Assembly: GCA_026225275.1 (NCBI GenBank) | Contig: JAMFSL010000057.1 | Span: forward strand, 1-64,000 | Reading direction: 5' to 3' | Length of the DNA: 64,000 bases | Origin: Puia dinghuensis | Lineage (GTDB): Bacteria; Bacteroidota; Bacteroidia; Chitinophagales; Chitinophagaceae | In this document: piece after piece, positions 31,959 to 41,258 of the stretch | Layout of the letters: each line of letters begins with the position of its first letter | Position numbering within the stretch: position 1 is the first letter of the stretch | Position numbers and translations under genes: made by a program | Notes under the pieces: generated by a model | Database searches by the model: none | Told to the model about the DNA's origin: nothing | What the model saw: the letters and a program-made list of their open reading frames with translations, nothing else

Positions 31959-34316
31959 ATGGACTATACTCGCCGTGACTTTATTCAGATAACGGCAGGC
32001 ACCGTTGGGTTTCTGATGACCACAAATGGTACCGGCGCGCTCGCGGGACCGGAAGGTCCGACGAATGCGGCCGATAGCGCCCATCCGGCGGATGCAGCGA
32101 AGCCCTGGTACCGGACGGTGACCCGCTGGGGCCAGGTGAACATCAACGAGAAAGATCCGCAACAATACGATATCCCCTGGTGGCGCAGTTACTGGCGGCG
32201 TACCAATACCCGCGGCATCATTGCCAATGCGGGCGGTATCGTCGCCTACTACCCTACTAAGATACCCCTGCACCGCAAGGCCGAATACCTTGGCAATGGC
32301 GATCTGTTCGGGGATCTTTGCCGCGCAGCCCATAAGGATGGCCTGGCAGTATTCGCCCGCATGGACTCCAACCGCGCCCACGAAGAATTCTACCAGGCCC
32401 ACCCTGACTGGTTTGCCGTCGACGCCGCCGGGAAAGCCTACAAAGCTGATGACCTCTATATCTCCTGTATCAACAGTCCTTATTACAATCAACATATTCC
32501 CGCGGTGCTGACGGAGATCGCTACCCTATATCATCCGGAGGGTTTCACGGACAATAGCTGGAGCGGATTGGGCCGGGACACCATCTGCCATTGCTCCTGG
32601 TGCCGGCAAGGTTTTCATGACAAGACCGGTTACGACCTGCCCACTGCCGCGGACTGGAACAGCGCCGTCTACAAAGCCTGGATCCGCTGGAACTATGCCC
32701 GCAGAACCGAATTGTGGGAGCTCAACAATCGGATCACCCGGACAGCCGGTGGGCCAGACTGTATATGGTCCGGCATGAATGGCGGCGGAGTCAGCGGCCA
32801 GAGCAAAAGTTTTCGCGACTTCCGGGAAATCGCCCGCCGTGCGGATATTATCATGCTCGATGACCAGGCCCGTACCGACACCGGCGGCTTTCAGCACAAT
32901 GGCGAGACCGGCAAACTGATCCATGGCATCTTAGGCTGGGACAAGCTGATCCCCGAAAGCATGGCCATGTACCAGGCGCACAAACCCTGGTTCCGTGTCG
33001 CCAGCAAACCCGAACCCGAAGCGCGGATGTGGATGATCGAAGGACTCGCGGGTGGTATCCAGTTGTGGTGGCATATCGTCGGCGCCTACCAGGAAGACCG
33101 CCGCATGTACCATAATCCCGAAGCGCTTTTTCACTGGGAGGCTGCCCATGAGGCCTATCTGCTCAACCGCCGGCCTGTCGCCACCGTGGGCGTGGTATGG
33201 TCGCAGGAAAATATGGATTACTATGGGCGGGATAACACGGCTGAAAGAGTAGAATTGCCGTGGAAAGGGATCACCTCGGCGCTGATCAGGGCTCGCATTC
33301 CCTATCTGCCCGTACATGCCGATGATATCGACCGCGATGCTGCCGGACTGGCCGTACTGATCCTGCCGGATCTCGCGGTGATGACAGAGGAGCAGGTGTC
33401 GGCAGTAGCAGGCTTTGTCGGAAGAGGCGGCAGTCTGATCGCCACCGGTAACAGCAGCCTTCTCGATGCAGATGGTAACGCCCGGCCGGACTTTGCATTG
33501 GGCGATTTGTTTGGAGCGCATTTGACAACACCCCGTGATGTTTTTGCCAAACCCACATCCGATCGGCTGGCCGGCGAGGCATATCACACTTATCTCCGGT
33601 TGACGCCTGAACTTCGTTCTCGGGTCGACGGGCCACATCAGCCTGGAGAGCCTGCCGCTACCGGGCCGCGTCATCCCGTGCTCAAAGGTTTTGAGGAGAC
33701 GGATATCCTTCCTTTTGGCGGATTGCTCGACCCCCTCCGCGTCGATGTCGGCTCGCAAGTATTGCTGACCTTCATTCCTCAATTTCCTGTTTATCCACCC
33801 GAGAAGGCCTGGATGCGGGTTCCGAAAACAGATATCCCCGGACTGGTCCTTCGCAGCGGCGAAAAGGAAGACGGCGGTGGCCGAAAAGCCGGCCGGGTCG
33901 CTTTTCTACCCGCCGACATCGATCGGGAATATGGTCGCTCCAACCTTCCCGATCACGGCGATCTGCTAAAAAACATCGTCATGTGGGCCGCCGACGAACA
34001 TCTACCCGTCACCGTTGAAGGCGCCGGGCTGGTGGACGTCCATTTATACCGGCAGCACGGACGGCTGGTGCTGCATCTGGTCAACCTGACGAATGAAAAT
34101 ACCTGGCGGCAGTCGCTGGACGAGCTGATCTCCATCGGACCCTTGCAGGTAAAAGTAAGGCTGCCGGCCGGGCCAGCGGCTGATGGCCCCGCCATCGACG
34201 GTCATCGCCTGCAACTGCTGGTGGCAGGCCGCACGGCTGCGGCAACGGTATCATCCGGGTGGTGTCATTTCACCGTCGACAGGGTGCTGGACCACGAAGT
34301 CGTGGTGATCGGGTAA
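31959..34316 (+). CDS. Tat-exported putative glycoside hydrolase (GHL6-like, with beta-galactosidase trimerisation-type domain)
   Basis: A 785-residue protein. The N-terminus 'MDYTRRDFIQITAGTVGFLM' is a twin-arginine signal. The catalytic-looking part resembles hypothetical glycosyl hydrolase 6: 'LAVFARMDSNRAHEEFYQAH', 'GFTDNSWSGLGRDTICHCSW' and 'CRQGFHDKTGYDLP', with the Cys-x-Cys-x2-Cys pattern typical of such (beta/alpha)8 enzymes. A second part ('LILPDLAVMTEEQVSAVAGF', 'GRGGSLIATGNS') matches a beta-galactosidase trimerisation fold. The true specificity is unknown. I chose ATG 31959 because it starts the Tat signal. It begins the plus-strand glycan gene set, 79 bases before the GH127 gene. 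Confidence 0.75.
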   Translation: MDYTRRDFIQITAGTVGFLMTTNGTGALAGPEGPTNAADSAHPADAAKPWYRTVTRWGQVNINEKDPQQYDIPWWRSYWRRTNTRGIIANAGGIVAYYPTKIPLHRKAEYLGNGDLFGDLCRAAHKDGLAVFARMDSNRAHEEFYQAHPDWFAVDAAGKAYKADDLYISCINSPYYNQHIPAVLTEIATLYHPEGFTDNSWSGLGRDTICHCSWCRQGFHDKTGYDLPTAADWNSAVYKAWIRWNYARRTELWELNNRITRTAGGPDCIWSGMNGGGVSGQSKSFRDFREIARRADIIMLDDQARTDTGGFQHNGETGKLIHGILGWDKLIPESMAMYQAHKPWFRVASKPEPEARMWMIEGLAGGIQLWWHIVGAYQEDRRMYHNPEALFHWEAAHEAYLLNRRPVATVGVVWSQENMDYYGRDNTAERVELPWKGITSALIRARIPYLPVHADDIDRDAAGLAVLILPDLAVMTEEQVSAVAGFVGRGGSLIATGNSSLLDADGNARPDFALGDLFGAHLTTPRDVFAKPTSDRLAGEAYHTYLRLTPELRSRVDGPHQPGEPAATGPRHPVLKGFEETDILPFGGLLDPLRVDVGSQVLLTFIPQFPVYPPEKAWMRVPKTDIPGLVLRSGEKEDGGGRKAGRVAFLPADIDREYGRSNLPDHGDLLKNIVMWAADEHLPVTVEGAGLVDVHLYRQHGRLVLHLVNLTNENTWRQSLDELISIGPLQVKVRLPAGPAADGPAIDGHRLQLLVAGRTAAATVSSGWCHFTVDRVLDHEVVVIG

Positions 34317-34395
34317 AATCGGGTCGGTTTGAGTGAAAAATTGCTAAATTGTTGTTCCATGCATCCCTTACTTTTAGTCAACATTGATTAACACT

Positions 34396-36668
34396 ATGCG
34401 CTTATCTTCCTTGCTATATATCATTTTTATCCTGTTATCGGCCGGCCCGTTACTGGCACAAACAGATTCGACCGTTATCGCCGGCATCGACCGCGATGTC
34501 ATGGTTGGTGGTAGGACCTGGCTCAACGGGTATGTTCATAGCAGACAATCGGTCAGCCGCACTGCCTGGACGAAAGCGGAAGGGCCCGGCAAGGTGAGCT
34601 TCAATACAGCGGACTCGCTACGGACAACGGCTGTTTTTCCTACTCCCGGGTTGTATGTTCTCCGCCTCACGGCCTGGCAGGGCAATACGAGTGCCAGCTC
34701 TACGCTTCGCGTGAAAGTTGTCGCCCGACCACCGGCCAAACGCCTGGACGTAGTCTATACTAAGCGTTATTCCATCGATAGCCGCCTCTGGAACGACCGC
34801 TTCAAAGTCATCATCACCCATTGGATACCTTTCTGCGTCGACCAGATCGAACGTAGCGACCTCACTACCGGTCAGGGCGGGATCGACAATTTTATCGAGG
34901 CCGCCAAAGCCCTGCAGGGACTGCCCCATGGCCGTCATAAAGGGTATGTATTCTCCAATGCGTGGGTTTACCAGACGGTAGAGGCGATGAGTGAGGCCTT
35001 GATGGTCGATCCTCAGGGTGATACCGCTATTATTGCCGCACAGGATAAAATGAAAGCCACACTGGAACAGTGGATTCCTATTATTCTGGCTGCCCAGGAG
35101 CCGGATGGCTACCTGCAGACCGCCTATACGCTGCGGGATACCAGCAAATGGCACGAACGCTGGTCGCCAAAAAACCGGGGCAACCACGAAGGCTATACCG
35201 CCGGCTATTTTATCGAATCTGCCATCAATCATTATACGCTGACGGAAGGACAGGACAAGCGTCTCTACAATGCGGCGAAAAAGCTGGCCGATTGCTGGGT
35301 GGCCAATATCGGCCCTGGAAAGAAAGCCTGGTTCGACGGACACCAGGAGATGGAACAGGCCCTCGTACGCTTCGGCCGTTTTGTTAATGACATGGAAGGG
35401 CAGGGACATGGCGACAGCTATATCCACCTCGCCAAATTCCTGCTGGATAACCGTGGCGGCGGCGACGAATATGATCAGAGCCAGTCGCCGGTGCAAGAAC
35501 AGTATGAGGCCGTCGGTCACGCTGTCCGCGCCACCTATACTTATTCAGGAATGGCCGATATCGCCGCCGAGATGGGCGACATCGATTATCAGAGCGCGGT
35601 GATGTCCCTCTGGGATAATATGGTCAACCGGAAGTATTATATCACCGGCGGTATCGGCAGCGGCGAAACCTCCGAAGGTTTTGGCCCGGATTATTCGCTG
35701 CGCAATAACGCCTACTGTGAATCCTGCAGCAGCTGCGGGCTGATCTTCTTCGAATACAAAATGAACCTGGCCTGGCACGACGCCAGGTATGCTGACTTAT
35801 ATGAGGAGACCCTATATAATGCACTGCTCGGATCGTTGAACCTGGACGGAACGGATTTCTACTACACTAATGGCCTGGCCACCGCGCAGCCACGCTACGG
35901 TTGGCACTCCTGCCCCTGCTGCGTGGGCAATATCCCGCGTACGTTGCTGATGATGCCGACCTGGACCTATGTCCGTGGCGAAGACGGGCTATATGTCAAT
36001 TTGTTTGTCGGGAGCACCATCAAGGTAGAGAAGGTGGCCGGGACGGATGTCGACATGGTGCAGAAGACAGATTATCCGTGGAGCGGGAAGGTATCCATCA
36101 CCGTGAACCCTGTGACAACCAAGCCTTTACCGTCTATGTGCGCGTACCCAACCGCAAGACCAGCGATCTTTATACGCCCGTTCCGGATGTGAGTGGTCTG
36201 GTGTCGTTAGCCATCAATGGCGAGAAAGTGACACCATCGATCGTCAAAGGTTATGCTGTCATCAGGCGGACATGGAAAAAGGGGGACAGGATCGACCTCG
36301 AACTGCCGATGGTCATTCAGAAGATCACAGCCGATAGTAAGATCAAGGCCGACAGCGGCCGGGTGGCGCTGCGTTATGGACCCCTGCTGTACAATGTCGA
36401 AGGTGCAGACCAGCCCGATATCGCTCAGCACATCGGCAGCGGACCGCTGACCCTGCAATGGGCAGATTTCCTTGACGGGGTCATGACGATCAACGGTCAC
36501 TGGGCAGATGGCTCTCCGTTGCTGGCCATCCCCAACTATGCCCGGATGAACAGGGTGGCCCCTACCCCCACGCCGGTATCCAGCCGTATCCAACAGCCCA
36601 CCCGGCCGAACGAGCCACCTAAATACCTGGACAAAACGCCGGTTTCAATCGTTTGGATCAAAGAATAA
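34396..36668 (+). pseudogene. GH127/DUF1680 beta-L-arabinofuranosidase, frameshifted
   Basis: The N-terminus has a signal peptide ('MRLSSLLYIIFILLSAGPLL') and a PKD-like beta domain of about 100 residues, followed by an (alpha/alpha)6 GH127 core. 'AYCESCSSCGLIFFEYKM' and 'YGWHSCPCCVGNIPRTLL' hold the zinc-bound cysteines and the Glu/Cys pair used in GH127 catalysis. The frame runs open to 36192, but the family C-terminus ('AFTVYVRVPNRK', 'YAVIRRTWKKGDRIDLELPM') continues in another frame to 36668. One base appears to be missing between about 36109 and 36126. No slippery heptamer is visible, so this is a mutation or a sequencing error. ATG 34396 preferred over the TTG 12 bases earlier. Confidence 0.72.
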
Positions 36669-36675
36669 CTACTAT

Positions 36676-38457
36676 ATGAGAAATTATCATCGCTATTCAT
36701 TGGCCTTAGTATTGTGTTGTTGCTTTATGACCCCTCATCTTTCGGCGCAGGTCTCGCCGGACTCCTATGTTCCCTGCCAGGAAATGCCTACGCTGATCGA
36801 GCATTTCAATGCCGATTACAGGGCCGTCGTCCGATTTTACAATACCAGCTTTTATGGCGCCAGAGGCGGCGGCGGCAATATCGAGGGCTGTGCGCCGATA
36901 GAAAGACAAAGACTGGACGATATCTGCCACGAGTATTTAAAAAAGCTGGATGCCGTGGACTTCAACGGTCTTCCCCAGGAATGCAAAGTGGACTATATCC
37001 TTTTAAAGCGGGACCTGGATGGGAAATTGTATCAGTCGGCAAGGGACGCGGCTATCTATGAAAAAATAAAGATATGGTTCCCTTTCTCCGATTCGATCTA
37101 TGCCACCGAAAAGCTGCGGCGAAGAGGACACCAGCTGGATGCGCAGCAGCTGGCCAAAAACTGGGATGGTTATACGAACCAGCTGAAGGCACTACGTGAA
37201 CGCCTCAAAGGCGATACCAGCATGGACATGGCGTCGATCTATGAGGCGGGTCTGGTCGTCGGCGATCTGAAAAGAGCGATCAACAATATCAATGAATTCT
37301 ATACCGGCTATGATCCGCTGTTTACGTGGTGGATGCCAAAGGTCTATAAAGATTTCGACGAGGCGCTGAGCGGTTATGCGGAAACGTTCAAATCGAAGAA
37401 CAGTCGGTTCGCAGCCCCGGATAAGAGCGGTATTACGGGTCATCCCGCAGGCCGCGAAGAGATCCTCAGAGAATTGAAGTACGAAATGATACCCTATACC
37501 CCGGAGGAATTGATCGATATCGCCAATAAGGAGTTTGCCTGGTGCGATAAGGAAATGCTGAAGGCTTCTCACGAAATGGGCTTTGGCGACAACTGGAAGG
37601 CGGCGCTCGAGAAAGTGAAGAATACGTATGTTCCGGCCGGGCAGCAGCCGGAAATGATCCTGGGGTTATATAATGAGTCCATCGCCTTTTTAAAGAAGCA
37701 CGATCTTGTTACTATCCCGCCGCTGGCGGAGGAAACCTGGGGCATGACGATGATGTCTCCCGAACGGCAATTGCAGGCGCCCTTCTTCCTGGGTGGCGAG
37801 CAGATCATGATCTCCTATCCGACGAATACGATGGATGAGGACGACCGGCTGATGAGCATGCGGGGCAACAATCCCCATCTCTCGCGGGCGACAGTCCACC
37901 ACGAGCTTATCGCGGGCCACAACCTGCAGGCCTTTATGAATGGCCGTTACCGTACTTACCGCGATTTCGGTTCAGGTTTCTGGACGGAAGGCTGGTCGCT
38001 GTATTGGGAACTGTTGCTGTGGGATCAGGGATTCCCCCAAACGCCGGAGGACAAGATCGGAATGCTGTTCTGGCATATGCACCGTTGCGCCCGCATCATC
38101 TTCTCTCTGAACTATCACCTCGGTAAATGGACACCCCAGCAATGTATCGACTTCCTCGTAGACCGGGTGGGTCATGAGCGGGCCAATGCCGCTGGCGAGG
38201 TCAGGAGATCTTTCGAGGGGCACTATGGCGACCTGTATCAACTGGCTTACCTCACGGGCGGAAGACAATTCTATGCGCTGAAGCATGAGATGGTGGACGG
38301 CGGTAAGATGACCTATAAGGAGTATCACGACACCATCCTGAAGCTAAATGCCATGCCGATCGAAATGATCAGGGCGATCATGGAACATCAGCCGCTGACG
38401 AAGGACTTTACAACGAAATGGCGCTTCTATGACAATATGCAGCTGCCGGCTAATTAG
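36676..38457 (+). CDS. DUF885 family exported protein (copy A)
   Basis: A 593-residue protein with a signal peptide ('YSLALVLCCCFMTPHLSAQ'). The DUF885 zinc motif is present as 'TVHHELIAGHNLQAFM', with His409, Glu410 and His415 in an HExxxGH arrangement, followed by 'GFWTEGWSLYWELLLWD' (family 'E.W..Y.E' helix). DUF885 proteins are M32/M3-like putative carboxypeptidases. It follows the GH127 gene after 7 bases and overlaps the DUF5695 start by 29 bases. A second, highly similar copy lies at 41259-43037, flanking the DUF5695 gene. Confidence 0.88.
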   Translation: MRNYHRYSLALVLCCCFMTPHLSAQVSPDSYVPCQEMPTLIEHFNADYRAVVRFYNTSFYGARGGGGNIEGCAPIERQRLDDICHEYLKKLDAVDFNGLPQECKVDYILLKRDLDGKLYQSARDAAIYEKIKIWFPFSDSIYATEKLRRRGHQLDAQQLAKNWDGYTNQLKALRERLKGDTSMDMASIYEAGLVVGDLKRAINNINEFYTGYDPLFTWWMPKVYKDFDEALSGYAETFKSKNSRFAAPDKSGITGHPAGREEILRELKYEMIPYTPEELIDIANKEFAWCDKEMLKASHEMGFGDNWKAALEKVKNTYVPAGQQPEMILGLYNESIAFLKKHDLVTIPPLAEETWGMTMMSPERQLQAPFFLGGEQIMISYPTNTMDEDDRLMSMRGNNPHLSRATVHHELIAGHNLQAFMNGRYRTYRDFGSGFWTEGWSLYWELLLWDQGFPQTPEDKIGMLFWHMHRCARIIFSLNYHLGKWTPQQCIDFLVDRVGHERANAAGEVRRSFEGHYGDLYQLAYLTGGRQFYALKHEMVDGGKMTYKEYHDTILKLNAMPIEMIRAIMEHQPLTKDFTTKWRFYDNMQLPAN

Positions 38458-41158
38458 TTGTTGGTTCCTGGTGCTGTGCTGCGGTTTACTGCACGCGCAG
38501 AATGCGACGACGTGGACAAACGACGCTTTTACGGTGCAACCCGATCAATATGGCATCTCCGGTCTCTGGAAGACCGGAGACCGCTATGTGACTAATTATA
38601 TCCGGAAAGGCAAACGCTTTGGCGAAGTGGTGGTGCGCTATCGGGTGGACGGCAGGTTAGACTCTCTCAGGGCCGGAGGCCCGGAAAAAAGCGATCTGCG
38701 GTTGGACGAAAATTTCAAGCTGGATGGTGACCGGCTGAGCTGGACGATCACACTGCACAACAGCAGCGACAAACCTGTCGTCGTCGAAGACCTGGCGTTG
38801 CCCCTGGCCTATAATAGTGGCGGCGGTGAGAATCCCACCGAGATATTCGAACAGCGTGTCGTCAAACATCACTTTATTTCCGGGAACAATTCTTTCCTCT
38901 ATTGGGAGCGACCTACGGGAGTCGGACCCTATCTCGTGATGCTGCCCCAACCCGGCACCTCGCTGGAATACTTCTCGACGAACCTGCCCGGTGAGGGCCG
39001 TGGCGCCTTTCAGATTTTTGTTCATTCGGCCTTGACTGCCCATGCAGAGACACGCGGTGGCTGGCGGCAGCCGACTACTTCCCTGACGCTGGCGCCGGGG
39101 GCGACAAAGCAGTATGGATTCGTCTTCCGTTGGGCAGACGATTACGATCAGATCCGCGATCTGATCGTGCAGGAAGGAGGAATCGATGTCCGGGTGATGC
39201 CCGGGATGACCATCCCCAACGATCTCGATGTCAGCATCGCGTTGCGCACAAAAGTCAGGATCAATGCTGTTGTCGCAGAATTCCCTGCCGCCACGACCAT
39301 TCAGGCGCTGCCGGGGCGGGTAGCAGGCACGAAGCTGTATCGCATCCATTTTTCGCGGCTGGGCGAGAACCGGCTGACGATCGATTATGGCCGGCATGAG
39401 CATACCGGGCTGGAGTTCTTCAGCACCGAACCGCTGGAGACCTTATATAAGAAAAGGGCGGCCTTTATCGTCGATAGGCAGCAGCACAAGGTTCCGGGAA
39501 AATGGTATGACGGCCTTTTCTCGGTCTATGACATGAAGAACCACCAGCTGCGCGGCCCCGACAACCCGGATTATTTTGACACGAGCCGGCTGAACTATGT
39601 ACTGTACTGTGATGACCCGGCCCTGGACAAGGCGCCTTACGTGGCCGCGAAGAATGTATTCTATCCGGATCAGCATGAGATCGACGCGGTGGAATATTAT
39701 ATTCAGCATTTCGTATGGGGCGGGTTGCAGCGGACGGACCAGGAGACCCCTTTTCCTTATGGAGTGTACGGCACGCCGAACTGGCTGATCGACAGGGATA
39801 CGGCGTTGCGGAAGAAAAATGTGAACGACCGCAACAAGGATAAGATGCATATCTGGCGGTCGTATGATTATCCGCATATCATGATGTTGTATTATGAAAT
39901 GTACAAGATTGCCAGTCTGTATCCGGGCAGGACGCACTACCTTGACGCCAAAGGCTATTTGATCCGTGCTAAGGAGACGGCCAAAGCCTATTTCAGCTAC
40001 CCTTATGAGATATTGCCCTGGTACGAAACCTACAAATGGGGTTGTTATAATGAACTGTTGCTGTTGCCGCTGATGGCTGACCTGGAAAAGGAAGGCTATG
40101 GCAATGATGCCCGCTGGCTGCGGAGCGAATGGGAAAAAAAGGTCAAGTACTTTGTGTACGATGACCCCTATCCATTCCGCAGTGAATATGCCATCGATGC
40201 CACGGCCTTCGAATCCAGTCATGCGTTGGCCCAGTATGCCATCCGGCATCCGATGCAGCCTGACAGCAATCTGTGGTTCGACAAAAATCAGCAGCGGTGG
40301 TATTCCCATCCACATATCACCGAGGCGGCGGCGACTAGCTTCATGGACCGGCAGATGTCGGCCAATATCGCGCTGCGTGGCGCCATCGAGCCTGCCTATT
40401 ATTATCTCGGCAGTGATTACCGGGGCCGCAGCGATAATTTCACCCTGACCTATATGACGCAGATGGGCGGTTGGGCCGTACTGGATTATGGTCTGCACTT
40501 CGCCTCAAAACCCGCGGATTATATCGGCCTTGGCTATGCAGCCTATCTGGCTCCTTTTGCCTTGATGAACACCGGTACTGCCGCCAGCAACTATGGGTTT
40601 TGGTATCCGGGCAAAGACAATGACGGCGCCAGCGGCTGGGCCTTCGAATCCCAGCAATATACCAATACCTGGATCCAGAAGCCGCAAGGCCGCGGTCCCT
40701 GGTTTTACGATGGCGAAGTCGACCTGGGCTATGGCGGCGCTACGCGTACTGCGGCAACCATTCTCACCGATGACGCGGTATTTGGCCGGGTAGTCTATGG
40801 CGGCGCCTGGATGATCGATAATGGCCGCTATGTGATCAGTCCGCGTGACGGCCTGCGGGCCCGGCTGTTCTGCCGCCTGGATAGTCTGTCCTTCGACCTG
40901 CTCCTGCAGCGCGACGGGTTTGCAAAAGAAAAAAGCGTGACGATCGATCCTTCGGGACGGCTGTTGCGCTTTGTCGTCGAGAACCGTTCGGGCGATGTGC
41001 ATGTCCTGCCCGTCGAACTAAAAGGATTAGAAGGCGACTATCTGGTGGAGGCGGACAATAATCCTCCTCAACATATCCACTTATCAAAAGACTCCACAAC
41101 CTTCACGATCAATTTACCGGCAAAGGGCCTGACGACTATGCGGCTACATGAACTTTAG
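38429..41158 (+). CDS. DUF5695 domain-containing exported protein
   Basis: A 909-residue protein with a cysteine-rich signal peptide ('ISCWFLVLCCGLLHAQ'). The N-terminal third is a beta-sandwich ('DGDRLSWTITLHNSSDKPV'), the middle an (alpha/alpha)6-like region with 'YDYPHIMMLYYEMYKIASLY' and 'ETYKWGCYNELLLLPLMADL', and the C-terminus again beta-rich. This matches DUF5695, which is related in fold to GH families 15/63/127-like enzymes; acidic residues that could be catalytic are present but unassigned. Its start lies 29 bases inside the preceding DUF885 gene, so translation is probably coupled. Confidence 0.82.
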   Translation: MTICSCRLISCWFLVLCCGLLHAQNATTWTNDAFTVQPDQYGISGLWKTGDRYVTNYIRKGKRFGEVVVRYRVDGRLDSLRAGGPEKSDLRLDENFKLDGDRLSWTITLHNSSDKPVVVEDLALPLAYNSGGGENPTEIFEQRVVKHHFISGNNSFLYWERPTGVGPYLVMLPQPGTSLEYFSTNLPGEGRGAFQIFVHSALTAHAETRGGWRQPTTSLTLAPGATKQYGFVFRWADDYDQIRDLIVQEGGIDVRVMPGMTIPNDLDVSIALRTKVRINAVVAEFPAATTIQALPGRVAGTKLYRIHFSRLGENRLTIDYGRHEHTGLEFFSTEPLETLYKKRAAFIVDRQQHKVPGKWYDGLFSVYDMKNHQLRGPDNPDYFDTSRLNYVLYCDDPALDKAPYVAAKNVFYPDQHEIDAVEYYIQHFVWGGLQRTDQETPFPYGVYGTPNWLIDRDTALRKKNVNDRNKDKMHIWRSYDYPHIMMLYYEMYKIASLYPGRTHYLDAKGYLIRAKETAKAYFSYPYEILPWYETYKWGCYNELLLLPLMADLEKEGYGNDARWLRSEWEKKVKYFVYDDPYPFRSEYAIDATAFESSHALAQYAIRHPMQPDSNLWFDKNQQRWYSHPHITEAAATSFMDRQMSANIALRGAIEPAYYYLGSDYRGRSDNFTLTYMTQMGGWAVLDYGLHFASKPADYIGLGYAAYLAPFALMNTGTAASNYGFWYPGKDNDGASGWAFESQQYTNTWIQKPQGRGPWFYDGEVDLGYGGATRTAATILTDDAVFGRVVYGGAWMIDNGRYVISPRDGLRARLFCRLDSLSFDLLLQRDGFAKEKSVTIDPSGRLLRFVVENRSGDVHVLPVELKGLEGDYLVEADNNPPQHIHLSKDSTTFTINLPAKGLTTMRLHEL

Positions 41159-41258
41159 TTAAAATTGGTAAAAGATCGGTCAATTCACAAACATCCCCTG
41201 TGATAGAGTTGGATTATATTTGACTGCATCACGTCTAACCATAACTATAATCTCGGCT

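Noticed and set aside
32931-33782. A 283-codon minus-strand frame
   Set aside because: It is antisense to the GHL6-like gene and has low-complexity, motif-free sequence.
36100-36130. Programmed -1 frameshift in the GH127 gene
   Set aside because: There is no X XXY YYZ slippery heptamer or evident downstream pseudoknot, so a mutation or sequencing error is more likely.
39443-40498. A 351-codon open frame on the minus strand
   Set aside because: It lies fully antisense to the DUF5695 gene, its protein lacks recognisable motifs, and long antisense frames are expected in this G/C-rich DNA.
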